From: Bradyrhizobium glycinis
GTDB taxonomy: Bacteria > Pseudomonadota > Alphaproteobacteria > Rhizobiales > Xanthobacteraceae
Direction: 5' to 3'
NCBI RefSeq assembly: GCF_016031655.1
Contig: NZ_JACCHQ010000045.1
Location: 1-39,881, forward strand
Length of the DNA stretch: 39,881 nt
The notes beneath the pieces were generated by a model. The model had not been told where the DNA came from. It worked only from the letters and a program-made list of their open reading frames with translations, and did not search any database. Below, in pieces: positions 24,319 through 32,820 of the stretch. Numbering within the stretch: the stretch's first letter is position 1; each line of letters begins with the position of its first letter. The position numbers and the translations under genes were made by a program.

Positions 24319-25935
24319 TTAGTACACGTCAGCCTGGAAGCGGCCGGTCTTCTTGAGCTCGGCGACAAAGCTAACGGCCTCATCGGTCGAACGTGCCCCG
24401 AACTGGGCGACGATGTCGACCAGCGCGCGCTCGACATCCTTGGCCATGCGCTTGGCATCGCCGCAGATGTAGAGATGGGCGCCGTCGGCGAGCCAGGTCC
24501 ACAATTCGCGACCGACCTCGCGCATGCGGTCCTGCACGTAGAACTTCTTCTCGCCGTCGCGCGACCAGGCCAGCGACAAGCGCGTCAGCAGCCCGGAGGT
24601 CTTCATGGCGTTGAGCTCGTCCTGATAGAAGAAGTCGCAATCGCTGCGCTGATGACCGAAGAACAGCCAGTTCTTGCCGGGCGCGCCGGTCGCCTTGCGG
24701 TCGAACAGGAAGGCGCGGAACGGCGCGATGCCGGTGCCGGGACCGACCATGATGATCGGCGTCTTCGGGTCCTGCGGTAGGCCGAAATTGTGCGCCTTCT
24801 GTACATAGACCTTGAGCTTCTCGCCCTCCTTGATCCGCTCGCCGAGGAAGGTTGAGGCGACGCCGAGCCGCTTGCGCTTGCCGATGACGTAGCGCACCGA
24901 GTCCACCGTCAATGACAGCTTGCCCGGCGTCGCATTGTGCGAGGATGAGATCGAGTAGAGCCGCGGCTGCAGCGGCTCCAGCGCCTCGACGAAGGCCTCG
25001 GGATGCGGCCGCATGCCGGAAAACTTCTGCAGCGCCGCCATCACGTCGAGCGTCGCGGCATCGCCATCGGGATCTTCGCCCTGCGCCAGCGCCCGCGCCT
25101 TCTCGCGCGCCGCGCCACCGGTGATGAAGGAGATCAGCTCGAACAGCGTGTCGGGTGCCGGTGACAGCGAGACGTCGTCGATCAGCGCCTCGCGCAGCGT
25201 CTTGCCGTTGACCTTGGTGGTGTGGGAGGCGCCGAGCAGCGCGATGATCTGGTCGACGAGGCCGACGTCGTTGCGCGGGAACACACCGAAGGAATCACCA
25301 ACCACATAGTCGAGCTTGCTCTCGGAGAGATCGAACTCGATATGATAGGTCTCCTTCTCCGACTTGCCCTTGTTGAGAAGACGGCGCGACAGGAACGTCG
25401 CCTCGATCGGATTGTCGCGCGAGCGACCGGGCTCGGCGATCGTCACGGTCACGGCCGGCGCCGGAGTATCGGCGTTGCCGGCGGCCTTGTCGGTGATCTT
25501 GGCCGCGGGCGCCTTGTCGAGTTCCTCGTACAGCGACTTCAGCATCCGCGCGGTTTCCTTGCCGCCGGGGACGCACAGATTGAGCCGCGCTTCGCTGCGG
25601 CTTGCGATCGCCTCCGAATAATCGTGGCAATTGTAGCCGCACTGGCCGCAATCCTGCTGTGCCATCGCCGCCATCATCTTGCGGCGCAGGGGACGGCCTT
25701 CGGCAAGCTTCATCCGCTCGGCGATCGGCATGGTCTGGTCGTGCCACGGCGCTTCGCCATCGTCGCCGTCGCCAGCCGGCATGACCGCGGCGCCCTGCTC
25801 CGCCGACAACGGCGTTGCGACGTCGGGCGAGAGCAGTCCGGCAAAGAAGCCGTTCAGCCAGGAGCGCTGCGCGTCGGAGAACGGCGCGCTGGCCGGAATG
25901 ATGTCGAGTTTCGGCGGAGGCGTGATCTGGTTCAT
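24319..25935 (-). CDS. CysJ-like NADPH flavoprotein with RnfB-type 4Fe-4S motif, partner of NirA
   Basis: The 538-residue protein has the FAD and NADPH modules of the CysJ/P450-reductase family: RLYSISSS at 325-332, GVASTFLGERI, and GPGTGIAPFRAFL at 398-410, with YICGDAKRMAKDVE near the C-terminus. In place of the usual N-terminal flavodoxin (FMN) domain it has a short region with C96-x2-C99-x3-C103-x17-C121 followed by PGG, the pattern of the putative 4Fe-4S domain seen in RnfB. So electrons may pass NADPH to FAD to an iron-sulphur cluster. Databases often call such proteins sulfite reductase alpha subunit. Here its start overlaps the nirA stop by four bases (ATGA), so I infer it feeds NirA. 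Confidence 0.88.
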   Translation of the reverse strand: MNQITPPPKLDIIPASAPFSDAQRSWLNGFFAGLLSPDVATPLSAEQGAAVMPAGDGDDGEAPWHDQTMPIAERMKLAEGRPLRRKMMAAMAQQDCGQCGYNCHDYSEAIASRSEARLNLCVPGGKETARMLKSLYEELDKAPAAKITDKAAGNADTPAPAVTVTIAEPGRSRDNPIEATFLSRRLLNKGKSEKETYHIEFDLSESKLDYVVGDSFGVFPRNDVGLVDQIIALLGASHTTKVNGKTLREALIDDVSLSPAPDTLFELISFITGGAAREKARALAQGEDPDGDAATLDVMAALQKFSGMRPHPEAFVEALEPLQPRLYSISSSHNATPGKLSLTVDSVRYVIGKRKRLGVASTFLGERIKEGEKLKVYVQKAHNFGLPQDPKTPIIMVGPGTGIAPFRAFLFDRKATGAPGKNWLFFGHQRSDCDFFYQDELNAMKTSGLLTRLSLAWSRDGEKKFYVQDRMREVGRELWTWLADGAHLYICGDAKRMAKDVERALVDIVAQFGARSTDEAVSFVAELKKTGRFQADVY

Positions 25936-27710
25936 GCGGACACCTGTGCATCGGCAAGCTTGCGCAGCGTTTCGCCGTCGTGGCGGCGCGCAAAGGAGAG
26001 GAAGGTTTCATCGGGCGAGGCGCGGTGGGCGAGATAGGCCTTGAGCAGCGCCTCGACCGTCTTCGGTGCGTCCTCGGCCTTGAGGTCGTGATAGACCTCC
26101 TGCCCGACATCGGCATCGGGACCGAACCCGCCGCCGGTGAAGAGGTGATAGCCCTCGACCGTGTCCTCCTCGTTCACGGGCACGCGTGCGCCGATCAGGC
26201 CGATGTCGCTGATGTAATGCTGCGCGCAGGAATGATGGCATCCGGTCAGATGGATATTGACGGGCTTGTCCATGGCGACGCGCGGTTCGCACCAGTCGCC
26301 GATCTCGGCGGCATTGCGCTTGGTGTTGGACGCCGCGAAACGGCAGCCGGCATTGCCGGTGCACGCGATCAGGCCGGCGCGGATATGCGAGGCCTCGACC
26401 GCAAGCCCGATCTGCTTGATCGCGGCAATGGCGAGCTCGACATTCTCATCGCGCACGCCTGATATCAAAAGGTTCTGCCAGACGGTGAGGCGGATCTCGC
26501 CGTCACCGAGATCCTGCGCGACCTTGGCGAGGCCCCGCATCTGATCGGAGGTGAGCTTGCCGAGCGTCAGCGACACCCCAATCCAGTTGAGGCCGTCCTG
26601 CTTCTGCTTGTGCACGCCGATATGGGCCATGCGATCCGCCGCGGGGCGCGGGAGAAACGCCTCTTCCGGCACGCGCGTGAACGGCGTCTTCAAGCGCTCC
26701 TCGACCAGCTTGAGAAAGCCGTCGTGGCCCATCGCGTCGAGCACGTATTTCAGCCGTGCCTTGTTGCGGTTGGTGCGGTCGCCATGCTCGATGAACACGC
26801 GCACGATGGCGTCGGCAACAGCGGTCGCCTGCTCCGGCCTGACGATGATGCCGGAATATTTCGCGAAGTCCTTGTGGCCGGTGATGCCGCCGAGGCCGAG
26901 CCGGAACCAGACGCCCGGCTCGACGCCGAAGCCGTCCTTCACTTCATAGGCCGTGAAGGCGATGTCGTTGGTCTCTTCCAGCACCGCGATCCTGCCGGCG
27001 CCGTCGAAGGCGACGTTGAACTTGCGCGGCAGACCGTAGAGCGAGCGGTCGTTGAGGATGTGGTAGTGCCATTCGCGGGCATAGGGTCGCGTGTCGATGA
27101 TTTCCTGCGGATCGATGCCTGCGGTCGGCGTCCCCGTCACGTTGCGGATGTTGTCGGCGCCGGAGCCGCGCGAGCACAGGCCGAGCTCCTGGATGCCCTC
27201 GATCATTCTGATCGCGTGCTTGGGCGGAATCTCGCGCAGCTGGAGATTGGCGCGCGTGGTGACGTGGCTGTAGGGGCCGCAGAGCTCGTCGGCGAGATCG
27301 GCCAAGCCCGACAGCTGCCAATGCTTCATGATGCCGTTCGGAATGCGCAGGCGGCACATGTAGGAGTCCTGCGTCGGCGCGACATAGAAGATGCCGTAAT
27401 AGCGCCAGCGGAAATTGTCCGCCGGGCTCGGCGGGGTGTTGTCGAGCGCCTGCTGGCGAAGCCGCGGATAGGCATCGAAGGGATGCTCGTCGCGCTTGAA
27501 CTTCTCCTGATCGGCGAGCTTTTTGCCCGACGCGATCACCTTGTCCTGTGCCTTGATGTGCGCGGCATCGGGACCGACAGGCTCGGCATTTGCCTTGCCG
27601 CCGCCACCAAGGCCGCGGCCGACGCGGCTGATCTGCAGGCCGGTCGTGAAGCCTTCGAGATAGCGTTTTTGCTCGTCGGTAAAGTCGACTGAGAGCGTAT
27701 CGATTTTCAT
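25932..27710 (-). CDS. nirA: Assimilatory nitrite reductase, siroheme/4Fe-4S
   Basis: NirA reduces nitrite to ammonium with six electrons. The 592-residue protein has the two-fold nitrite/sulfite reductase layout, and the four cysteines that hold the coupled siroheme and 4Fe-4S cluster: C450-x5-C456 and C491-x3-C495 (CTGNAGC and TGCHHSC). LRIPNGIMKHWQL and TTRANLQLREI belong to the first ferredoxin-like repeat. Nitrite rather than sulfite is favoured by position: nasS-nasT lie upstream, as I recall for nirA of B. diazoefficiens. The ATG at 27710 is used; an in-frame GTG at 27737 would overlap the leader hairpin. It is coupled to the flavoprotein gene. Confidence 0.9.
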   Translation of the reverse strand: MKIDTLSVDFTDEQKRYLEGFTTGLQISRVGRGLGGGGKANAEPVGPDAAHIKAQDKVIASGKKLADQEKFKRDEHPFDAYPRLRQQALDNTPPSPADNFRWRYYGIFYVAPTQDSYMCRLRIPNGIMKHWQLSGLADLADELCGPYSHVTTRANLQLREIPPKHAIRMIEGIQELGLCSRGSGADNIRNVTGTPTAGIDPQEIIDTRPYAREWHYHILNDRSLYGLPRKFNVAFDGAGRIAVLEETNDIAFTAYEVKDGFGVEPGVWFRLGLGGITGHKDFAKYSGIIVRPEQATAVADAIVRVFIEHGDRTNRNKARLKYVLDAMGHDGFLKLVEERLKTPFTRVPEEAFLPRPAADRMAHIGVHKQKQDGLNWIGVSLTLGKLTSDQMRGLAKVAQDLGDGEIRLTVWQNLLISGVRDENVELAIAAIKQIGLAVEASHIRAGLIACTGNAGCRFAASNTKRNAAEIGDWCEPRVAMDKPVNIHLTGCHHSCAQHYISDIGLIGARVPVNEEDTVEGYHLFTGGGFGPDADVGQEVYHDLKAEDAPKTVEALLKAYLAHRASPDETFLSFARRHDGETLRKLADAQVSA

Positions 27711-28044
27711 GGTCGGTAACGAAGCTCCTGCGGCCACCTTCGGTGGCTTCGACGGATTGCGCGACCCGCGAGGAACTGAAGGCTGGCTCAGGAGCCGGCT
27801 TCGTCACTCATGGTCCGATCAGCTTCGTTGCTGCGGGACTTGGCTCAGCAGGCACCTATGACAAGCTGGCCGCAGTGCAATATTCAAATTGCGTGCCAGC
27901 TTGACGAAAATCGAAAATCATGAATTTTCAAATAGTTATAACGAAAGCCAAAGGATCGCGACCCGGGAACACTCCCGAAATTCGAGCAGTCAGCTGAAAC
28001 ATTAGCCAACCGCCCGACATGCTCAAAAACAACGCAACCTCGAC
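27711..28044 (-). promoter_or_regulatory. nirA leader and promoter region, 334 bases, no gene
   Basis: The gap between nasS and nirA is long for co-directional genes and holds no credible coding frame. Next to the coding start is a hairpin (6-bp stem 27733-27738 with 27742-27747) inside weaker outer pairing. A second hairpin centres on ggctcaggagcc at 27785-27796. The part at 27900-27960 is AT-rich. NasT proteins are ANTAR RNA-binding antiterminators, so this leader is the expected target. I could not find the two-hexaloop ANTAR motif or a terminator with a T-run by eye. Confidence 0.5.
27883..27898 (-). promoter_or_regulatory. Imperfect sigma-54 promoter before nirA
   Basis: On the minus strand the sequence reads TGGCACGCAATTTGAA. 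The TGGCAC -24 box is perfect and the spacing is right, but the nearly invariant GC of the -12 box is GA. Nitrogen-controlled genes commonly use sigma-54 with NtrC, so the place is plausible. It would start a leader of about 160 bases. Confidence 0.3.
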
Positions 28045-29208
28045 TCAGGCCTTCCAGCGCCCGACCTCGAAGGCCTCGAGATGTCCGGGGATATCGGCCG
28101 GGTCGAAGGCGGGGCCGGCAAAGGCGCCGAACGCCGCAGGCGCCTCAAGCGGCGCCCTGTTGCCGAGGGCCGCGTCATAAAGATCGGGCCTGAACACCGC
28201 CATCGCCGTCTTGACGCCATCAGGGGTGAGCGCCGTCTGGCCCCAGCGCACCATCTGCGCATAGAGCCAGGCGGCCTGGACCGGATCGGGCCGCCCTGCC
28301 CCTTCGCGTCCGATCAGCAGGTAGCGGCCGCTTTCGCGCAAAGTGCCATCGGGCGAGATCTTCAGGCGCCCCGTGAGGGTGCGTTGGATGACCTCGGCGT
28401 CGACACCGATCCGTTCGGGTTGCGCCAGGATCTGCGCCGCCTCGGTCCGGTTCTCGGGATGCTCGATGAACTCGGCGGCCTTCACGGCTGCCCGCACCAG
28501 GGCTGCGACCACATCAGGGTTCTTGTCGGCCCAGGTCTGGCGGATCGCCAGCACCTTCTCCGCTGCACGGACCAGGATGTCGGCGACGAAATGCAGGATG
28601 TGGCCGATGCCGAGATCGACCGCGACCGAGTTCCAGGGCGCGCCGACGCAGAACGCATCGACATGGCCGTTCTTGAGACTGTCGACCATATAGGGCGGCG
28701 GCAGCACCACGAGGCGCACGTCCTCGTCGGGATCGACGCCCGCCGCCGCCATCCAGAACCGCAATTGATAATTGTGGGTGGAGAACGGGAAGGTCATGCC
28801 GAAGGTGAGCGGCTCGGCCCCCGCCTGGCGGCGCTTGGCAACCACCTTCGCCAGCGCTTTCGCCGTCGCCATCGGGTCGAAGCGATCGCCGTCGATCTCC
28901 TCCATCAGCGCGGCATGGAGCGCCGGCGACACCGTGATGGCATTGCCGTTGATGCCGAGGTTGAAGGGCGCGGCGATCGGCACCTTGACGTGACCGAGCC
29001 CGAGCGAGGACGCGATCGCCACGGGCGCGAGCAGATGCGCCGCGTCGAACAGGCCGATATTGAGCTTGTCGCGGACATTGGACCAGGAGACCTCGCGCAC
29101 CAGCTCGACCTCGAGCCCCTCAGCGGAGGCAAAGCCCTTGTCGACCGCGACGATCAGCGCGGCGGCATCGACCAGCGGAATGAACCCGATGCGGAGGGGG
29201 ATGGTCAT
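28045..29208 (-). CDS. nasS: Nitrate-sensing protein NasS
   Basis: The 387-residue protein resembles the NrtA/SsuA-type nitrate-binding proteins (LRIGFIPLVDAAALIVAVDKGFASAEGLEVELVRE, PFNLGINGNAITVS, SKNGHVDAFCVGAPWN-like DSLKNGHVDAFCVGAPWNSVA) but has no signal peptide, so it stays in the cytoplasm. That is the mark of NasS, which holds NasT inactive until nitrate or nitrite binds. Its ATG overlaps the nasT stop by four bases (ATGA). The ATG at 29208 is used. An apparent longer frame upstream is the out-of-frame shadow of nasT. Confidence 0.92.
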   Translation of the reverse strand: MTIPLRIGFIPLVDAAALIVAVDKGFASAEGLEVELVREVSWSNVRDKLNIGLFDAAHLLAPVAIASSLGLGHVKVPIAAPFNLGINGNAITVSPALHAALMEEIDGDRFDPMATAKALAKVVAKRRQAGAEPLTFGMTFPFSTHNYQLRFWMAAAGVDPDEDVRLVVLPPPYMVDSLKNGHVDAFCVGAPWNSVAVDLGIGHILHFVADILVRAAEKVLAIRQTWADKNPDVVAALVRAAVKAAEFIEHPENRTEAAQILAQPERIGVDAEVIQRTLTGRLKISPDGTLRESGRYLLIGREGAGRPDPVQAAWLYAQMVRWGQTALTPDGVKTAMAVFRPDLYDAALGNRAPLEAPAAFGAFAGPAFDPADIPGHLEAFEVGRWKA

Positions 29209-29795
29209 TTCAGCATCTCCGACGCGGTGATGATCGACTGCGCGATCTCGCCGATTTTCTTCTTCTCGCGCATCGCGGTGGAGCGCAGCAGCACATAGGC
29301 CTCGTCCTCGGTCAGGCCCTTCACCTTCATCAGGATGCCCTTGGCGCGTTCGATGACCTTGCGGTCCTCGAGCTGCGACTTGGTGCGCTCCAGCTCTTCC
29401 TGGAGCTTGGCGAAGGCGTTGAAGCGGGACACGCAGAGGTCGAGAATCGGCTTGATGCGTTCCTTCTTCAGCCCGTCCACGATATAGGCCGACACCCCCG
29501 CCTCGACCGAGGCCTGGATCGAGGCTGAATCGCTCTGGTCGACGAACATGGCGATCGGCCGCTTCACGGCGCGGCTGACCTGGAACATCGCCTCCAGCAC
29601 GTCGCGGCTGGGGTTTTCCAGATCGATCAGGATGATGTCGGGGTCCACCGCATAAATACGGGCGAGTAGGCTCTGCATCTCGCGGATATGGACGACCTGG
29701 GTGAACCCGGCCTCCCGCAACCCCTCCTCCAGGATCGCGGCCCTGACAGGGCTTTCGTCGACGATCACGATTTTGGGCGACTGTTCGGCGCTCAT
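29205..29795 (-). CDS. nasT: ANTAR antiterminator NasT
   Basis: The 196-residue protein has a receiver-like domain with D58 in the usual place (IILIDLENPSRD) and a C-terminal ANTAR RNA-binding domain from about residue 134 (LEDRKVIERAKGILMKVKGLTEDEAY, then LLRSTAMREKKKIGEIAQ). NasT lets RNA polymerase read through terminators in the leaders of nitrate assimilation genes when nitrate frees it from NasS. It is first in a nasT-nasS pair upstream of nirA. The 110 bases between it and rimO hold both divergent promoters. Confidence 0.93.
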   Translation of the reverse strand: MSAEQSPKIVIVDESPVRAAILEEGLREAGFTQVVHIREMQSLLARIYAVDPDIILIDLENPSRDVLEAMFQVSRAVKRPIAMFVDQSDSASIQASVEAGVSAYIVDGLKKERIKPILDLCVSRFNAFAKLQEELERTKSQLEDRKVIERAKGILMKVKGLTEDEAYVLLRSTAMREKKKIGEIAQSIITASEMLK

Positions 29796-29905
29796 GGCTC
29801 ACTCACGACAGGTGATTCATCCATAGCACGCCGGATCGCCCTGCAAAGGGTTGTAATTATGGGCAATTGGGACTAGCTCAGGCCGGTCAATCAGGCAGAT
29901 CAGAT

Positions 29906-31231
29906 ATGGATCAGACGGCTGCGCCCAAGGTCAGCTTCGTGTCGCTCGGGTGTCCCAAGGCATTGGTGGATTCCGAGCGCATCATCACGCGCCTGCGCGC
30001 GGAGGGCTACGAGCTCGCCCGCAAGCATGACGGGGCGGACATCGTCATCGTCAACACCTGCGGCTTCCTCGACAGCGCCAAGCAGGAATCGCTGTCGGCG
30101 ATCGGCGAGGCCATGGCCGAGAACGGCAAGGTGATCGTGACAGGTTGCATGGGCGCGGAACCGGAAGCGATAGAGCAGGCCTATCCCGGCGTGCTCTCCA
30201 TCACCGGCCCGCAGCAATATGAGAGCGTGCTCGACGCCGTGCACCGCGCGCTGCCGCCGGCGCACAATCCGCATCTCGACCTGGTGCCGCCGCAGGGCAT
30301 CAAGCTGACGCCGCGCCACTACGCCTATTTGAAGATCTCCGAGGGCTGCAACAACCGCTGCACCTTCTGCATCATTCCGAAGCTGCGCGGCGACCTCGTC
30401 TCGCGCCCGGCCAATGATGTGCTGCGCGAGGCCGAACGCCTGGTCGGCGCCGGCGTCAAGGAGCTGCTGGTGATCTCGCAGGACACCTCGGCCTACGGCG
30501 TCGATCTGAAATATGCCGAGAGCCCATGGAAGGACCGCCAGGTCCGCGCGAAATTCCTCGACCTCGCGCGCGAGCTCGGCGAGTTGGGCGCCTGGGTGCG
30601 GCTGCAATATGTCTACCCCTATCCGCATGTCGACGAGGTCATCGCGCTGATGAACGAGGGCAAGGTGCTGCCCTATCTCGACATCCCGTTCCAGCACGCG
30701 AGCCCCGAAGTGCTGAAGGCGATGAAGCGCCCGGCGGCACAGGACAAGACGCTGGCACGGATCAAGCGCTGGCGCGAGGAATGTCCCGATCTCGCCTTGC
30801 GCTCGACCTTCATCGTCGGCTTCCCCGGCGAGACAGATGCCGATTTCACCTATCTGCTCGACTGGCTCGACGAGGCCGAGATCGACCGCGTCGGCTGCTT
30901 CAAATACGAGCCGGTCGCCGGCGCCAGCTCGAACGCGATCGAGAACCCCGTGCCGGAAGAGGTCAAGCAGGAGCGCTACAACGCGCTGATGGCCCGCCAG
31001 CAGAAGATCTCTGCGCGCAGGCTGAAGCGCAAGATCGGCACGCGCCAGCAGATCATCATCGACGAGGTCGGCCCGACCGTTGCCAAGGGCCGCTCCAAGG
31101 CCGATGCGCCCGAGATTGACGGTGCCGTCTATCTCTCCAGCCGCCGCCCCCTGCGCGTCGGCGAGATCGTCACCGCTAAGATCGAGCGCGCCGACGCATA
31201 CGATCTGCACGGCAGCGTCGCGGGGTTCTGA
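29906..31231 (+). CDS. rimO: Ribosomal protein S12 methylthiotransferase
   Basis: RimO is a radical-SAM enzyme that adds a methylthio group to an aspartate of ribosomal protein S12. The 441-residue protein shows the three UPF0004 cysteines C16, C52 and C81 (VSLGCPK, NTCGFLDSA, VTGCMGAEPE), the radical-SAM C148-x3-C152-x2-C155 (CNNRCTFC), and a TRAM domain at the C-terminus (IDEVGPTVAKGRSKADAPEIDG). The ATG at 29906 is chosen; the frame is open 13 residues upstream. It stands alone, divergent from nasT. Confidence 0.96.
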   Translation: MDQTAAPKVSFVSLGCPKALVDSERIITRLRAEGYELARKHDGADIVIVNTCGFLDSAKQESLSAIGEAMAENGKVIVTGCMGAEPEAIEQAYPGVLSITGPQQYESVLDAVHRALPPAHNPHLDLVPPQGIKLTPRHYAYLKISEGCNNRCTFCIIPKLRGDLVSRPANDVLREAERLVGAGVKELLVISQDTSAYGVDLKYAESPWKDRQVRAKFLDLARELGELGAWVRLQYVYPYPHVDEVIALMNEGKVLPYLDIPFQHASPEVLKAMKRPAAQDKTLARIKRWREECPDLALRSTFIVGFPGETDADFTYLLDWLDEAEIDRVGCFKYEPVAGASSNAIENPVPEEVKQERYNALMARQQKISARRLKRKIGTRQQIIIDEVGPTVAKGRSKADAPEIDGAVYLSSRRPLRVGEIVTAKIERADAYDLHGSVAGF

Positions 31232-31238
31232 CGCTCTC

Positions 31239-31319
31239 CGTCATTGCGAGCGCAGCGAAGCAATCCAGGAATCCCACCGCGGAGACACTCTGGATTGCTT
31301 CGCTGCGCTCGCAATGACG
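31239..31319. repeat. Perfect 30-bp intergenic inverted repeat (GTCATTGCGAGCGCAGCGAAG family)
   Basis: Arms at 31239-31268 and 31290-31319 are identical when reverse-complemented over all 30 bases, with a 21-base loop. It begins 8 bases after rimO stops and ends 8 bases before the stop of the convergent gene, so it fills the whole gap. It is a known-looking dispersed element in Bradyrhizobium-type genomes and would make a very stable RNA hairpin from both strands. Confidence 0.85.
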
Positions 31320-31327
31320 ATGCGGTG

Positions 31328-32269
31328 TCAAACCAGCCATTTCGGCACCCAGCGCTCCGGCCTTGGTGCGCGGGCGAGATCGGCTTTGGCCTCGGAGAGC
31401 AATGCCGGTTCGCCGTCGATGGTCGGGCGCACGTCGTATTCGAAGTTCGGCATGACGCGACCATCGGCGTAGAGTCCGAACCTCATCGCATACCATAACC
31501 CGAGCTCAGGCTGAGCCTTCCACATCTGTTCGCGCAGATCGCGCAGCAGGGATTCGATCGAAGCGGCTTCCTCGAACGGCTGCGGTCCGTGCTTGAGAAT
31601 TCGCGCCTGGTATTGCTTGCCGACGATCGCGACCTCGAAACGAGTATTTTCCCAGGCATTCTTGCCCTTGGGCAGATGGGCGGCCAGCCGCCAGCCCAGT
31701 TCGGCCATCATGCGATGGTTGGCCCAATAGTCCTCGCGGTCCCGGCTCCATTTTTCCATGAAGCCGCGGAAATCAGGCAGCTCCGGGGCCCCGTCGTCAC
31801 ACGTCGCCTTGTCGGCAACGGGCTGTGCAGCGAGCCATTGCGCGAGTTCGCCGGTCTGAGGCTCGATCTCGTCATGCGGCTTCAGGTCGCTCCAGGCCCT
31901 GTCGAATTGCTGCGACGTCAGCCTCGTCAGCAGCGCGTCGAAGCTCGGCGCCAGCAGCTCATAGTCGCCTTCGGAGCCCAGGCCGACGATCGGCGGATTG
32001 TCGCGGTCGAGGCCGGCGCCATACCAGCCGCCGACGGCCGAGCCATCCGGCAGCCGCATGAACAGCGAGAACCGGTCGCGCAAGGGACTGCCGTCGACGA
32101 TCGGCGCGGAGTCCGAGAATTGGCCCTGCAGCGAGAACCGGCCAACGCTGCCCCAGGGGCGCCCCTCGAGCCAGCCGGCGAAATCGACCAGCAGCGGCGG
32201 CGCCTCGATGCCAGGCGGAAACGCGCCGCGAATGCTGTCGAGATCGATTGGGTAAGGCGTGTCGGACAA
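31328..32269 (-). CDS. Unknown protein, possibly a fusion of SUKH-like and YezG-like immunity domains
   Basis: The product is about 313 residues from a TTG at 32269; no ATG is available at the N-terminus and the frame is open to 32428, so the start is uncertain. The N-terminal half (LLVDFAGWLEGRPWG, RFSLFMRLPDGSAVGGWYG, PPIVGLGSEGDYELLAPSFDALL) has the pattern of SMI1/KNR4 (SUKH) domains: a phrase ending in a sequence with a proline before a strand and a final S-F-x-x-L-L helix. The C-terminal half (REQMWKAQPELGLWYAMRF, DGRVMPNFEYDVRP) recalls YezG-like immunity proteins. It has no signal or membrane part. No toxin gene is nearby. The family calls are weak. Confidence 0.6.
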   Translation of the reverse strand: MSDTPYPIDLDSIRGAFPPGIEAPPLLVDFAGWLEGRPWGSVGRFSLQGQFSDSAPIVDGSPLRDRFSLFMRLPDGSAVGGWYGAGLDRDNPPIVGLGSEGDYELLAPSFDALLTRLTSQQFDRAWSDLKPHDEIEPQTGELAQWLAAQPVADKATCDDGAPELPDFRGFMEKWSRDREDYWANHRMMAELGWRLAAHLPKGKNAWENTRFEVAIVGKQYQARILKHGPQPFEEAASIESLLRDLREQMWKAQPELGLWYAMRFGLYADGRVMPNFEYDVRPTIDGEPALLSEAKADLARAPRPERWVPKWLV

Positions 32270-32432
32270 GGCTGAAAACTGGTCTGATTGGTCCCGTCTT
32301 GCTTGGTCTGAACCGCCGCGAATCCGGTTCGAACCAAATCGCGTCCCGTGATCACAAACGCGCCAGTGCCCGGATGGTTGCTGCAGGACGCGCCACCGCG
32401 AGACTGCTAGCGCACCGCAACGTGACACTATA

Positions 32433-32783
32433 ATGCATTCACGCAGGGGTCACGGACTCGGCCTAACTCTGCCCGCGTTTTCAACGCTGTTCGGATTGTT
32501 AGAGGCGCCGGCCTCCCGCCTCGACTTCATTCGGCATGTCGGCGCGCTCTGGCTCGCCATCGGCATCGGCTGCGGACTTGCGCGCATGCTGCAGCTGTTC
32601 GTCACCCGCGGCGTCATGACCGGCCTCGTCTGGGTGTTCAAGGTGCTGACCGACCCCTTTCACAACATCGCGCTGTACTGGAATTCGCCGCTCAAGCTGC
32701 TGCGCGGCGAGCTGATCGACACCGCGATCGCGGACGCGGATTGGGGCTGTGAAGAGGCCGAGGAAGCCGCGCACCCGACCTGA
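32433..32783 (+). CDS. Small membrane protein
   Basis: The 116-residue product has two hydrophobic segments, VGALWLAIGIGCGLARMLQLFV and GVMTGLVWVFKVLTD, then a conserved-looking stretch FHNIALYWNSPLKLLRGELIDT and an acidic tail. It is not a family I can name, but the pattern is that of a real inner-membrane protein. No clear ribosome site precedes the ATG, and the first 30 residues are less convincing than the rest, so the true start may lie further in. It is divergent from the immunity-like gene. Confidence 0.65.
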   Translation: MHSRRGHGLGLTLPAFSTLFGLLEAPASRLDFIRHVGALWLAIGIGCGLARMLQLFVTRGVMTGLVWVFKVLTDPFHNIALYWNSPLKLLRGELIDTAIADADWGCEEAEEAAHPT

Positions 32784-32820
32784 CCGATGCACGTTCGGCG
32801 AGCATCTCGCAAAACGCCTG

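Noticed and set aside
27788..27811. A 7-residue mini-frame (MSDEAGS) in the nirA leader, considered as a leader peptide
   Set aside because: It has no ribosome site, no codon bias and no terminator after it. NasT-type control does not need a leader peptide.
27711..27880. ANTAR-type paired hexaloop hairpins in the nirA leader
   Set aside because: Several AxxGxx hexamers occur (for example AUAGGU, AUCGGA, ACCGAA), but none is closed by a stem of more than three pairs.
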